A stretch of 5,500 nt of DNA from Aequoribacter sp003520285 (lineage in GTDB: Bacteria > Pseudomonadota > Gammaproteobacteria > Pseudomonadales > Halieaceae): contig CAXAAR010000117.1 of NCBI GenBank assembly GCA_963966765.1, positions 1 to 5,500 on the forward strand, given 5' to 3'. The position numbers and the translations under genes are program-made. The notes beneath the pieces are model-generated. The model was not told where the DNA came from. It was given only the letters and a program-made list of their open reading frames with translations, and did not search any database. Positions 1-5,496 of the stretch are shown here, in pieces; the stretch's first letter is position 1, and each line of letters starts with the position of its first letter.

Positions 1-281
1 ACTACGAGACTATGTCTATTTCTAGCGACGTGGTTGAGCAAGCTGAGCAATGCTTTAAAACGATCGAGAAAGTGCTTATCGAGGCGGGAAGCAGCATCGA
101 TAATGTGGTGCGTGTGCACTACATTTATCCCAATCGCGACGACTTTGAGCCCTGCTGGCCTGTGTTTAACAAGTATTTAGGCGTGGCTAAACCCGCTGCT
201 ACTGTGTTTGTTGCAGGGCTTCTGAATGATGCCATGAAGCTGGAAATCGAGGTGACTGCCAGACTCAATAACGAGCGGTAA
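1..281 (+). CDS. RidA/YjgF/UK114-family protein, 3' part (5' end outside window)
   Basis: This is the C-terminal two thirds or so of a small RidA-fold protein; family members are usually about 110-130 residues. The reading frame is open to the left edge (tac-gag-act before the first ATG at 12), so that ATG is internal and corresponds to the family's YETM-like segment. Visible family features are the helix VVEQAEQCFKTIEKVL, the VRVHYIYPNRDDF strand-loop and the C-terminal KLEIEVTA strand, with the conserved Glu of the E. coli RidA 'KIEIEA' motif. RidA proteins form trimers, and the active subfamilies hydrolyse reactive 2-aminoacrylate-type imines in the cytosol. Aligned by eye to E. coli RidA, the catalytic Arg of 'PARSC' is Ala here (KPAATV), so imine deaminase activity is doubtful. 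Subfamilies Rid4-Rid7 are known to lack that Arg. The gene converges on the hydrolase gene with only 4 bp between stop codons. Confidence 0.88.
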   Translation, partial: YETMSISSDVVEQAEQCFKTIEKVLIEAGSSIDNVVRVHYIYPNRDDFEPCWPVFNKYLGVAKPAATVFVAGLLNDAMKLEIEVTARLNNER

Positions 282-285
282 CAGA

Positions 286-1338
286 TCAGTTCTCGATTGG
301 CGCCTGCAAAGCTTGCAGTTCATCGTAAACCCGCATCAGCGCCGCCGCGATCACGTCTGGCACTTCTTCTTGCAGGAAGTGTCCGGCGTCTGTCTGTGTG
401 ACCCTGGCGTTTGGAAAATGTGCCTGCATCGCGGGGAGTGCTCTACCAATAATTGGATCGTTCATACCCCAGACAATCTCGGTCGGCACATCAAGTCCAC
501 GGACAAAGGTCACTAGCTTTGCCATCGACTCTGTGCTCGGGTGATCAGGGCTGTGAGGCACCATCCGCATTAATGCAAGGGGTGCCTTCTGATTACCGCT
601 CTCAAGCACTGGACGCCCATATAAGTCTTTGACTGGCTGCTCTATCGACTTCGGATCACCTTGAACTCTGTCCATTCCATTAAACGATGAACTGAGAACC
701 TCGATCAGTAATTCTCCGACAATGGGCGTTCTGACAAGGTCGTGTAGGCGAGAAAGCTGCATTTTTTCTGTCGGGGCATAGATCGCTGTATTCATGATGA
801 CAATGCCTTCAATCAATTCAGGCGACAGCGAGAGAGCGCCGACTCCAATGATGCCTCCCCAGTCCTGTCCCACATAGATCAGCTTGTCCAGTGCGAGTTC
901 GCTCAGTGCCGTGTTCAGCCAGCGATTGTGATTTTCAACAGTATGGTCTGCTACAGGAACCTTCGATGAAAATCCAAGGCCTACCATGGTTGGCATAATG
1001 ATGCGGAAGCGATCGGTCGGAAGATGCTCAGCGACTTTACGGTATAGGAAGCCAGAGGTCGGATTACCGTGCTGCATGTAAATAGGATACCCGGTTCCTA
1101 CCTCAAGAATGTGAACCTTGATGCCCGACTCGACTTCAACGAGGTAGCTTTTATACTCATCGTTAATGAAGGCGGCAGCGTAATCGGGAAGCGGAAACGC
1201 TTCAAAAGTTTTGTTCCCAATTGTGATGGTTCCTTCGCCAACTGGGGTGATTACTTTGCCATCCCGCGTAACTGCGAACGAGACAACAAGAGCTGAGGCA
1301 ACGAAAATTGTCAGAGCGGTTAGAAGCCATTGCAACAT
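286..1338 (-). CDS. membrane-anchored alpha/beta hydrolase, haloalkane dehalogenase-like
   Basis: An alpha/beta-hydrolase of 350 residues from the chosen start. Residues 4-22 form a hydrophobic segment that could be a signal anchor, so the enzyme probably faces the periplasm. HGNPTS (90-95), the oxyanion/halide-binding loop, matches haloalkane dehalogenases. The nucleophile motif is VGQDWGG, with Asp159 followed by Trp160. The likely acid is Asp293 in GMNDPIIG and the base is His320 in DAGHFLQEE. An Asp nucleophile rather than Ser excludes a plain esterase or lipase. Asn92 plus Trp160 is the halide-binding pair of haloalkane dehalogenases, while an acid after strand 7 resembles subfamilies I and III. 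An epoxide hydrolase is the main alternative. An ATG at 1437 also opens the frame, but it falls in the preceding gene's terminator and gives a 33-residue extension rich in Arg, Pro and His. The ATG at 1338 has GAGGG five bases upstream and starts right at the hydrophobic segment. The substrate is unknown. Confidence 0.87.
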   Translation of the reverse strand: MLQWLLTALTIFVASALVVSFAVTRDGKVITPVGEGTITIGNKTFEAFPLPDYAAAFINDEYKSYLVEVESGIKVHILEVGTGYPIYMQHGNPTSGFLYRKVAEHLPTDRFRIIMPTMVGLGFSSKVPVADHTVENHNRWLNTALSELALDKLIYVGQDWGGIIGVGALSLSPELIEGIVIMNTAIYAPTEKMQLSRLHDLVRTPIVGELLIEVLSSSFNGMDRVQGDPKSIEQPVKDLYGRPVLESGNQKAPLALMRMVPHSPDHPSTESMAKLVTFVRGLDVPTEIVWGMNDPIIGRALPAMQAHFPNARVTQTDAGHFLQEEVPDVIAAALMRVYDELQALQAPIEN

Positions 1339-1372
1339 TTTAGCCCTCTGGAAATCGCCGATTGGGAGGCTA

Positions 1373-1402
1373 AGGATATCTTTTGGGTGGGGTCGATGAC
1401 AA
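1373..1402 (-). promoter_or_regulatory. candidate sigma70 promoter for the hydrolase gene
   Basis: On the minus strand, TTGTCA (1397-1402) and TATCCT (1373-1378) are separated by 18 bp. Transcription would start near 1366 and leave a short leader before the ATG at 1338. It lies between the terminator at 1438-1461 and the gene, where an independent promoter is needed. Both boxes are imperfect, so this is a suggestion from position and sequence only. Confidence 0.33.
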
Positions 1403-1437
1403 CAGCGTGGGCTCGGTCTTTGCAGATCTGGACCCAT

Positions 1438-1461
1438 AAAAAAGCCACCGCAGGGGTGGCT
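1438..1461 (-). terminator. rho-independent terminator of the fasciclin gene
   Basis: Read on the minus strand, AGCCACC (1455-1461) pairs perfectly with GGTGGCT (1443-1449) around a 5-nt loop, followed by a run of six T (1438-1443, overlapping the stem's last base). It sits 33 bp beyond the fasciclin stop codon. It should separate that gene from the hydrolase gene downstream, and it supports the later start chosen for the hydrolase. Confidence 0.85.
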
Positions 1462-1494
1462 CTCGGCTGTCTAGTAAAGGTCAGCGGACATTTA

Positions 1495-1995
1495 TTACTT
1501 TGGTAGTAAGACTTTGTCGATCACGTGAATGACACCATTGCTGGCGGCCACATCAGCCATTACTACTTTGGCATCATTGATCATAACAGCACCGTAGTTA
1601 GATTTTACTGTCACAGCTTGTCCTTGTACTGTAGTCGCACTGTCCAGTTTAACCACGTCTGCCGCGGTCACTTTACCAGCGACTACGTGATACGTGAGCA
1701 CAGCCACAAGCTTGTCTTTATTTTCTGGCTTTAACAGCATTTCAACGGTGCCCTCAGGCAGTTTTGCAAAGGCTTCATCTGTTGGCGCGAAAACAGTAAA
1801 GGGTCCTTCACTCTTGAGCGTATCAACCAGACCACCTGCTTGAACCGCGGCAACAAGTGTTCCAAACGATCCGTTTTCTGCAGCGACATCGACGATATCT
1901 TTCTTCATACCATGATGGTCTGCGTGAGCTGTGGGCATCGCTATCAATAAGCTGGTAGCGATAATTGGTAATATTGCGATTAATCTTTTGAACAT
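1495..1995 (-). CDS. secreted fasciclin (FAS1) domain protein
   Basis: A single-domain FAS1 protein of 166 residues. Numbered from the chosen start, residues 1-25 are a Sec signal peptide (MFKR, hydrophobic core, cleavage after AHA before DHHG). The mature protein is almost wholly one FAS1 domain. H1 is GPFTVFAPTDEAFAKLP (about 64-80), the central YH pair is at 102-103 in LTYHVVAGKV, and H2 is NGVIHVIDKVLLP (about 153-165). FAS1 domains mediate adhesion or protein/ligand contact; bacterial single-domain forms are small periplasmic or surface proteins of poorly known function, and in Rhodobacter one belongs to the singlet-oxygen RpoE response (from memory). Two ATGs compete. The one at 2001 has its AGAGGA only about 2-3 bases upstream; the one at 1995 has it about 7-8 bases upstream and is preferred. 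The gene is monocistronic, with its own candidate promoter and a strong terminator. Confidence 0.93.
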   Translation of the reverse strand: MFKRLIAILPIIATSLLIAMPTAHADHHGMKKDIVDVAAENGSFGTLVAAVQAGGLVDTLKSEGPFTVFAPTDEAFAKLPEGTVEMLLKPENKDKLVAVLTYHVVAGKVTAADVVKLDSATTVQGQAVTVKSNYGAVMINDAKVVMADVAASNGVIHVIDKVLLPK

Positions 1996-2017
1996 GATCA
2001 TTTCCTCTGGTGCGGTC

Positions 2018-2032
2018 AGGGATGAAGTCCCT
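2018..2032. repeat. small inverted repeat in the fasciclin leader
   Basis: AGGGA (2018-2022) and TCCCT (2028-2032) are complementary across a 5-nt spacer. If transcription starts near 2038-2040 as proposed, this would form a short hairpin in the 5' leader, just upstream of the AGAGGA ribosome-binding site. A 5-bp stem can arise by chance. Confidence 0.25.
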
Positions 2033-2044
2033 TTCCTAGAGAGA

Positions 2045-2072
2045 GATACGAGGTCTGTATGGAATTAGATCA
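2045..2072 (-). promoter_or_regulatory. candidate ECF-sigma (RpoE/ChrR, ECF11-type) promoter of the fasciclin gene
   Basis: On the minus strand, TGATCT (2067-2072) lies 16 bp before CGTATC (2045-2050). From memory, RpoE-ChrR (ECF11) promoters have a TGATCC -35 box and a CGTA-type -10 box at about this spacing, so this is a one-mismatch -35 with a good -10. Transcription would start near 2038-2040, leaving a leader of about 45 nt before the ATG at 1995. A fasciclin-family gene is a recalled member of the Rhodobacter RpoE regulon, which makes the match more credible. No sigma or anti-sigma gene is in the window. Confidence 0.45.
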
Positions 2073-2077
2073 ACAGT

Positions 2078-2092
2078 GTTCTTGCGAAGAAC
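2078..2092. repeat. perfect inverted repeat GTTCTT-GCG-AAGAAC upstream of the fasciclin promoter
   Basis: Six-base arms GTTCTT (2078-2083) and AAGAAC (2087-2092) flank GCG. The repeat ends 5 bp upstream of the candidate -35 box, centred about 45 bp upstream of the expected transcription start, where an activator might bind. No known operator is recognised. Confidence 0.35.
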
Positions 2093-2231
2093 CTCTATTA
2101 GCTGCGCATCAATCTCGATTGTGTTTTATAAGCTTTGCGTTCACCTTGCTGCGCAAGACGAGTTGCCCTGCCTCTCTGCTGCCAGCGGTGATGTTGCTTT
2201 TTTGGTTTCAGACAAAAATATCTGATTTATC
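2093..2231. other. gene-free spacer without recognisable function
   Basis: Together with the flanking promoter and repeat regions this makes a gap of more than 430 bp between the fasciclin start and the 77-aa gene's stop. This section holds one short hairpin, CTTGC-TGC-GCAAG (2145-2157), and a T-rich patch (2197-2203). A 67-codon + strand ORF (2059-2262) crosses it but looks non-coding: no family similarity, an unbalanced composition, and a tail running into the repeat array. I see no RNA gene or terminator. Confidence 0.5.
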
Positions 2232-2324
2232 TGATTCAGTTAGTGATTCACCTCTGATTTAGCGCAGTGATTCAGTTGTGATTCACCTATATTACCGAAT
2301 CACCCACAAACCCTTGCACCATAA

Positions 2325-2336
2325 AGGCTGCAGCCT
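2325..2336. repeat. 12-bp perfect palindrome AGGCTGCAGCCT
   Basis: A gapless self-complementary 12-mer whose last base is the first base of the third paired repeat unit. It could be a dimeric protein-binding site within the array, or chance. Confidence 0.3.
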
Positions 2337-2375
2337 GATTCAGTTAATGATTCAGTATTGATGCGCCCCTGATGC

Positions 2376-2404
2376 GATTCCACTCCACTCTAAAGAGTGG
2401 AATC
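2376..2404. repeat. 10-bp stem inverted repeat downstream of the 77-aa gene
   Basis: GATTCCACTC (2376-2385) and GAGTGGAATC (2395-2404) are perfectly complementary around a 9-nt loop. An alternative fold is CCACTC-TAAA-GAGTGG (2385-2400). It starts 35 bp after the stop of the minus-strand 77-aa gene, so it may stabilise or terminate that mRNA, but no T run follows on either strand. Both arms contain GANTC, so it may instead be an inverted pair in the repeat array. Confidence 0.5.
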
Positions 2405-2438
2405 AGTGAATCATCCTCTCTCTTGGATCGAGTAATCA

Positions 2439-2672
2439 TCATGTATTTTCCATCACCATGCGGATAGTTTCTGAATTGCCTTCCAGCCAGCGGCTGTCCA
2501 CTAGCGACTTTATTGCTTTGTTGATTGCATCGCGCTCTCCTTTGGGAAACTTACCTCCGTCAAGCTCCACATATCCGTTATCGACAAACCACTGGCGCAA
2601 CTCGTCACGGGTAATATCGTGCGCCCCATAGTTGCCGGTCGCTGTCTGCCTTCTGGTATTCAATGCCACCAT
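2439..2672 (-). CDS. hypothetical 77-aa protein coupled to the S9 peptidase gene
   Basis: I do not recognise this 77-residue protein. It is soluble and highly charged, with no signal peptide or membrane segment. After a polar N-terminus (NTRRQTATGNYG) there is a predicted helix DITRDELRQWFVDNGYVELDGG, a GKFPKGERDAINKAIKSLVDSRWLEG helix-turn, and a short strand ETIRMVM. This resembles a small winged-helix or helix-turn-helix fold, but that is inference. The ATG follows the peptidase stop codon by 2 bp. It has no Shine-Dalgarno sequence (upstream bases are CAAAAATCTGATA), and an in-frame stop just upstream allows no longer ATG start. Translation would depend on coupling with the peptidase. It may be a leftover piece of a mobile-element gene, given the broken integrase nearby. 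Regular amino-acid composition argues that it is real. Confidence 0.6.
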   Translation of the reverse strand: MVALNTRRQTATGNYGAHDITRDELRQWFVDNGYVELDGGKFPKGERDAINKAIKSLVDSRWLEGNSETIRMVMENT

Positions 2673-2674
2673 TA

Positions 2675-4627
2675 TCAGATTTTTGGTGCGGATTCACTTC
2701 CTTTCAAAAATTTATCTAGAAAATCAACATAAGCCTTAGAAGCTGTAATACGGTTTTCACGACGCAAGAAACCGTGACCCTCATCATCAAACACTACATA
2801 TTCAACCGGCACACCATTACTTCGCACAGCTTCAACCAGCTCATCACTTTCGATTTGTAATACACGCGGATCGTTAGCGCCCTGCACAACAAGCATGGGC
2901 TTGACAATTTTCTTAGCATGAAACAGTGGTGAAATCGCGCGATGACGTTCGGCGTCAGTTGCGGGATCGCCCATCTCATCATACAAAGCATCACGGAACG
3001 CTCCCCACCACGGTGGAATACTCTCTAAAGTTCGCACCCAATTGGTAACCCCAAAAATGTTCACACCAACTTCAAAGGCTTGAGGATGAAACGTTAATGC
3101 TGCCGCTGTGATGTAGCCGCCATAGGATCCGCCCATAACACCAACTTGTTGCGGATTGACCCAATCTAGACCGCGTAGATAGTCACCCGCAGCAACAATA
3201 TCTTTGAGATCTTCCTCACCATGGCGCTTATCATCCATATGAAAGAATGTCTTACCATAACCAGAAGAACCACGATTGTTTGCTGCATAAACCCCATAAC
3301 CGTTGTTAACCAAATGCTGGATCAGCGCACTATACCCACGGGTTGATTGGCCACCTGGCCCCCCATGTACGAAGACCACTGCGGGAACCGGGGTATCTTT
3401 AGACGCTTGTTTAGGTTTGTACATGATACCGGGGATCACTACGCCATCGAAACTTTCAAATCGCTCGACCGTCGCTGTTACCAAATGCTTTTCATCAATC
3501 TCAGGATTAAGCGCATCCGTCAAACGTGAGGCACTCTCACCAAACGCTAGCGTATAAAGGTTATAAGGTGATGTGTCGGTGTTAAGCCCAAACGCAACAC
3601 GAGACTCGTCTCGAGAGAAGCGAACTTGACCCAATTCACCCTCTGGCACGCCCGGCAACGCAACTTCTTTACCGGTCGTTAAATCCGTCAACGTTGCAAC
3701 GGTCAGACCGTCGACATTTAGGGCGTGAACCTGATAGCGACCACTGGGTGAGTGGGCTACATAGGAGACATCCCAATCCGCTTCAATGAGTAGTGCTTTT
3801 TTGCCGGTTTCCAATTCGTAGGTCCATGCTTGATTAAACTCACCAAACTCGTTGGTCGCAAGTATCAGCTGCTTGCTGTCCGCACTGAAAGCGTATGTGG
3901 CATAAGCAATATTGCCCTGATGCTCAGTTATCAGCTTTGGCGCTTTGTCCTCACTGTCTAATGACACCACATATATGTCAGAATTTGCGCTTGTTATTGG
4001 CCGATCTAATGCAATCCAGCGACCATCGGCGCTTATCGTTGAGGGTACGAATCCGGGATTCTCGAATATCAGTTCACGGCTGTAGTCGTTTGGGTTGTAT
4101 GCATAAGCATCAAACGCTGCAGGATCACGCTCATTCGTCCAAATATAAAAGACTTCACCATCATTGCGCCAACCGCCAAACATTGCTGTAGTATTTTCGC
4201 TCGGAGTTAAATCCTTCAAGTTACCATCCAGCTCACGTGCGTAAATATGCGTGAGTTCATTTCCACCCTGATCGGCGCTTAATAGAATACGATCGTCGTT
4301 TGGGAAAAACGATACAGCAAAGTGTGCATCGGCTTCTGAGTTAGTCATTGGCGTTACCACACCATCGGTGGTGATCGTCATAACATTGAAAATACCACTG
4401 TTGTCAGATGTTGCGAGGATCTTGGCGTTGTCAACTGAAAACACGTAGCCTGAGCTGCTACCTAATGAATAGCTAGTTGTCTGAAAAAAAGCTTCAGCGT
4501 CATACGTTTGATGATGAATCACCTGAGTATCAGGCTTAGACATTGCCGTTGTCACTTGGGTGGGCTTTTCTGAACATCCAGTAAGCAAACTTGCAAGAGC
4601 CGCAAAAAGAAGCATTGGACGTTTCAT
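2675..4627 (-). CDS. S9-family prolyl oligopeptidase-like serine peptidase, lipoprotein
   Basis: A 650-residue S9 peptidase (dipeptidyl aminopeptidase/acylaminoacyl peptidase type). MKRPMLLFAALASLLTGC is a lipoprotein signal peptide with the lipobox ending at Cys18. Ser at +2 suggests sorting to the outer membrane. Residues about 45-380 form the beta-propeller (WD40-like TolB/PD40 repeats such as FSADSKQLILATNE and FSRDESRVAFGL). The alpha/beta-hydrolase catalytic domain spans about 390-645: oxyanion loop HGGPGG (421-426), NRGSSGYG (451-458), nucleophile Ser501 in GGSYGG, Asp586 in GANDPRV and His618 in DEGHGF. All triad residues are present and the length is normal, so it should be active on short peptides in the cell envelope. 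AAGGA nine bases before the ATG supports the start. The only neighbours on its strand are the dead integrase 75 bp upstream and the coupled 77-aa gene. Exact substrate preference is not readable. Confidence 0.95.
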   Translation of the reverse strand: MKRPMLLFAALASLLTGCSEKPTQVTTAMSKPDTQVIHHQTYDAEAFFQTTSYSLGSSSGYVFSVDNAKILATSDNSGIFNVMTITTDGVVTPMTNSEADAHFAVSFFPNDDRILLSADQGGNELTHIYARELDGNLKDLTPSENTTAMFGGWRNDGEVFYIWTNERDPAAFDAYAYNPNDYSRELIFENPGFVPSTISADGRWIALDRPITSANSDIYVVSLDSEDKAPKLITEHQGNIAYATYAFSADSKQLILATNEFGEFNQAWTYELETGKKALLIEADWDVSYVAHSPSGRYQVHALNVDGLTVATLTDLTTGKEVALPGVPEGELGQVRFSRDESRVAFGLNTDTSPYNLYTLAFGESASRLTDALNPEIDEKHLVTATVERFESFDGVVIPGIMYKPKQASKDTPVPAVVFVHGGPGGQSTRGYSALIQHLVNNGYGVYAANNRGSSGYGKTFFHMDDKRHGEEDLKDIVAAGDYLRGLDWVNPQQVGVMGGSYGGYITAAALTFHPQAFEVGVNIFGVTNWVRTLESIPPWWGAFRDALYDEMGDPATDAERHRAISPLFHAKKIVKPMLVVQGANDPRVLQIESDELVEAVRSNGVPVEYVVFDDEGHGFLRRENRITASKAYVDFLDKFLKGSESAPKI

Positions 4628-4645
4628 AGAACATTTTCCTTGTGT

Positions 4646-4656
4646 GTTAATTTAAC
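4646..4656. repeat. short AT-rich palindrome GTTAA-T-TTAAC in the peptidase leader
   Basis: An 11-bp palindrome centred about 24 bp upstream of the peptidase ATG, just before its Shine-Dalgarno sequence and within a strongly AT-rich 75-bp spacer that must hold any dedicated promoter. It could be an operator. In AT-rich DNA such a palindrome is easily a chance event. Confidence 0.22.
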
Positions 4657-4702
4657 AGTTACCAAAAATACATTTAATAAACCTAATCTATAAACAGTGC
4701 CT

Positions 4703-5458
4703 TTACAACTCGCATAAACTCATCGTGGTCATGGCTCTAATATCGGGGGAAAGGTCAAAACGAATTGATGCACCATAGATTCGTCTCACCAGATCATCAA
4801 GCTGATGAGGTAGTAAGGTAGGTAAATGCTTTTTAGTCGGTGCTATAAAGGTGTCTTTAATTCCAGACAGAGGATTAGCATCAATGATGATTCCAGTATT
4901 AACGGCAAAGACCATGATCTCATTCAGCCGTTGGCATAACCGTTTGACGGTCTCATAGCTACCCTTGGCTTCTATCGGTTTTAGCACGCTAATAACCGAA
5001 GGGGCAGTAATCGAGCTAATTGGTTTCTGTCCCATGTAAGGAAATATATGCAGGGCTAGTGAGTGCCAGATATCATCCGCATGATCACTGCTAACCTTGC
5101 TCTTCTTCACACACAGCCAATCTGCAGCCACTTTTTGCAACGTGTTCGCAGCTGCTGCTTTTTCCGCAGCCAGATGTTCTTTGCGCTGAAATTTCGGATC
5201 GATACCCTGGGCTAATAGATCCCGGTATTTAGAACGAATCACTCTTGCGGAGGACAATGATACTGTGGGGTAGATACCCAGACTTATGTTGGCGCGGACC
5301 TTAGTTATCGGACGCTGGTAATTGAATATCCAGTACTTGTCTCCACCCGGTCGAACACGCAACGCGAGACCGAGGCCATCAGCTAAGTTGTATTCTTTAG
5401 CTTTGCCTCGTGCGTTGTTTATTTCTGTATTAGTCAGTGGCTTAGTAACTTTTGGCAT
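4703..5458 (-). pseudogene. P4-type tyrosine integrase, truncated before the catalytic domain
   Basis: The first 251 codons of a P4/CP4-57-type phage or genomic-island integrase, normally about 400 residues. Residues 5-90 match the DUF4102 arm-type DNA-binding domain (KPLTNTEINNARGKAKEYNLADGLGL, then WIFNYQRP, SLGIYPTVSLSSAR). Residues about 105-200 are the SAM-like core-binding domain (ending IIDANPLSGIKDTF). The KKHLPTLLPHQLDDLVRRIYGASIR linker follows. Family similarity then stops, and 18 further residues (FDLSPDIRAMTTMSLCEL) lead to a stop. The Arg...His-x-x-Arg...Tyr catalytic domain is absent in all frames before the peptidase gene, so the protein cannot recombine DNA, though it might still bind att or arm sites. 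A deletion or replacement after codon 233 is likeliest. MPKVTKPLT is a typical family start, but no good Shine-Dalgarno sequence is close: GAGGAG is about 19 bases away, and the frame is open to the window edge. Confidence 0.85.
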
Positions 5459-5496
5459 GTAACAAAAGGACTGCGCTCTCCTCTTTTTTGTTACAT
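5457..5496. repeat. 11-bp inverted repeat overlapping the integrase start codon
   Basis: ATGTAACAAAA (5457-5467) and TTTTGTTACAT (5486-5496) are perfectly complementary across 18 bp, and inside them AGGA (5467-5470) pairs with TCCT (5479-5482). The left arm overlaps two bases of the integrase ATG. In the mRNA a hairpin here would contain GAGGAG in its loop and close over the start codon. As DNA it could be an operator, a recombinase/excisionase arm site or part of an att region. Confidence 0.5.

Larger units (their letters stand above)
2232..2413. repeat. TGAWTCA/GANTC repeat array with three paired units
   Basis: Seven copies of the near-palindrome TGAWTCA start at 2232, 2244, 2268, 2279, 2336, 2348 and 2407. 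Three degenerate copies start at 2296, 2375 and 2399. All ten contain GANTC, against about 0.7 expected by chance in 182 bp. Six copies form three paired units: TGATTCA-GTTAG-TGATTCA (2232-2250), TGATTCA-GTTG-TGATTCA (2268-2285) and TGATTCA-GTTAA-TGATTCA (2336-2354). Within a pair the sites are 11-12 bp apart, about one helical turn. Units 1 and 2 also share the following CCT. The pattern resembles an iteron or multi-site operator array. It lies downstream of the 77-aa gene and upstream of the fasciclin promoter, so its target is unclear. Confidence 0.75.

Noticed and set aside
1339..1437. N-terminal extension of the hydrolase from the ATG at 1437
   Set aside because: That ATG touches the T run of the preceding gene's terminator. 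The extension is rich in Arg, Pro and His and unlike the family, and the ATG at 1338 has a good GAGGG site and begins the hydrophobic anchor.
2059..2262. 67-codon + strand ORF with a GAGG five bases before its ATG
   Set aside because: Its product has no recognisable family and its composition is unlike a protein. It overlaps the fasciclin promoter region and runs into the repeat array.
2376..2404. Rho-independent terminator for the peptidase/77-aa genes
   Set aside because: The stem is strong but no run of T follows on the minus strand, so I report it only as an inverted repeat.
2232..2413. CRISPR array or integron attC sites
   Set aside because: Repeats are only 7-19 bp with irregular gaps and no uniform spacers, and there is no Cas gene. 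The attC core-site pattern and an integron-type integrase are missing; the integrase present is P4-type.
3303..4191. Open frames on the + strand opposite the S9 peptidase gene (e.g. 3303-3557, 3895-4191)
   Set aside because: They are antisense shadows of a full-length peptidase gene with an intact catalytic triad and show no family features.
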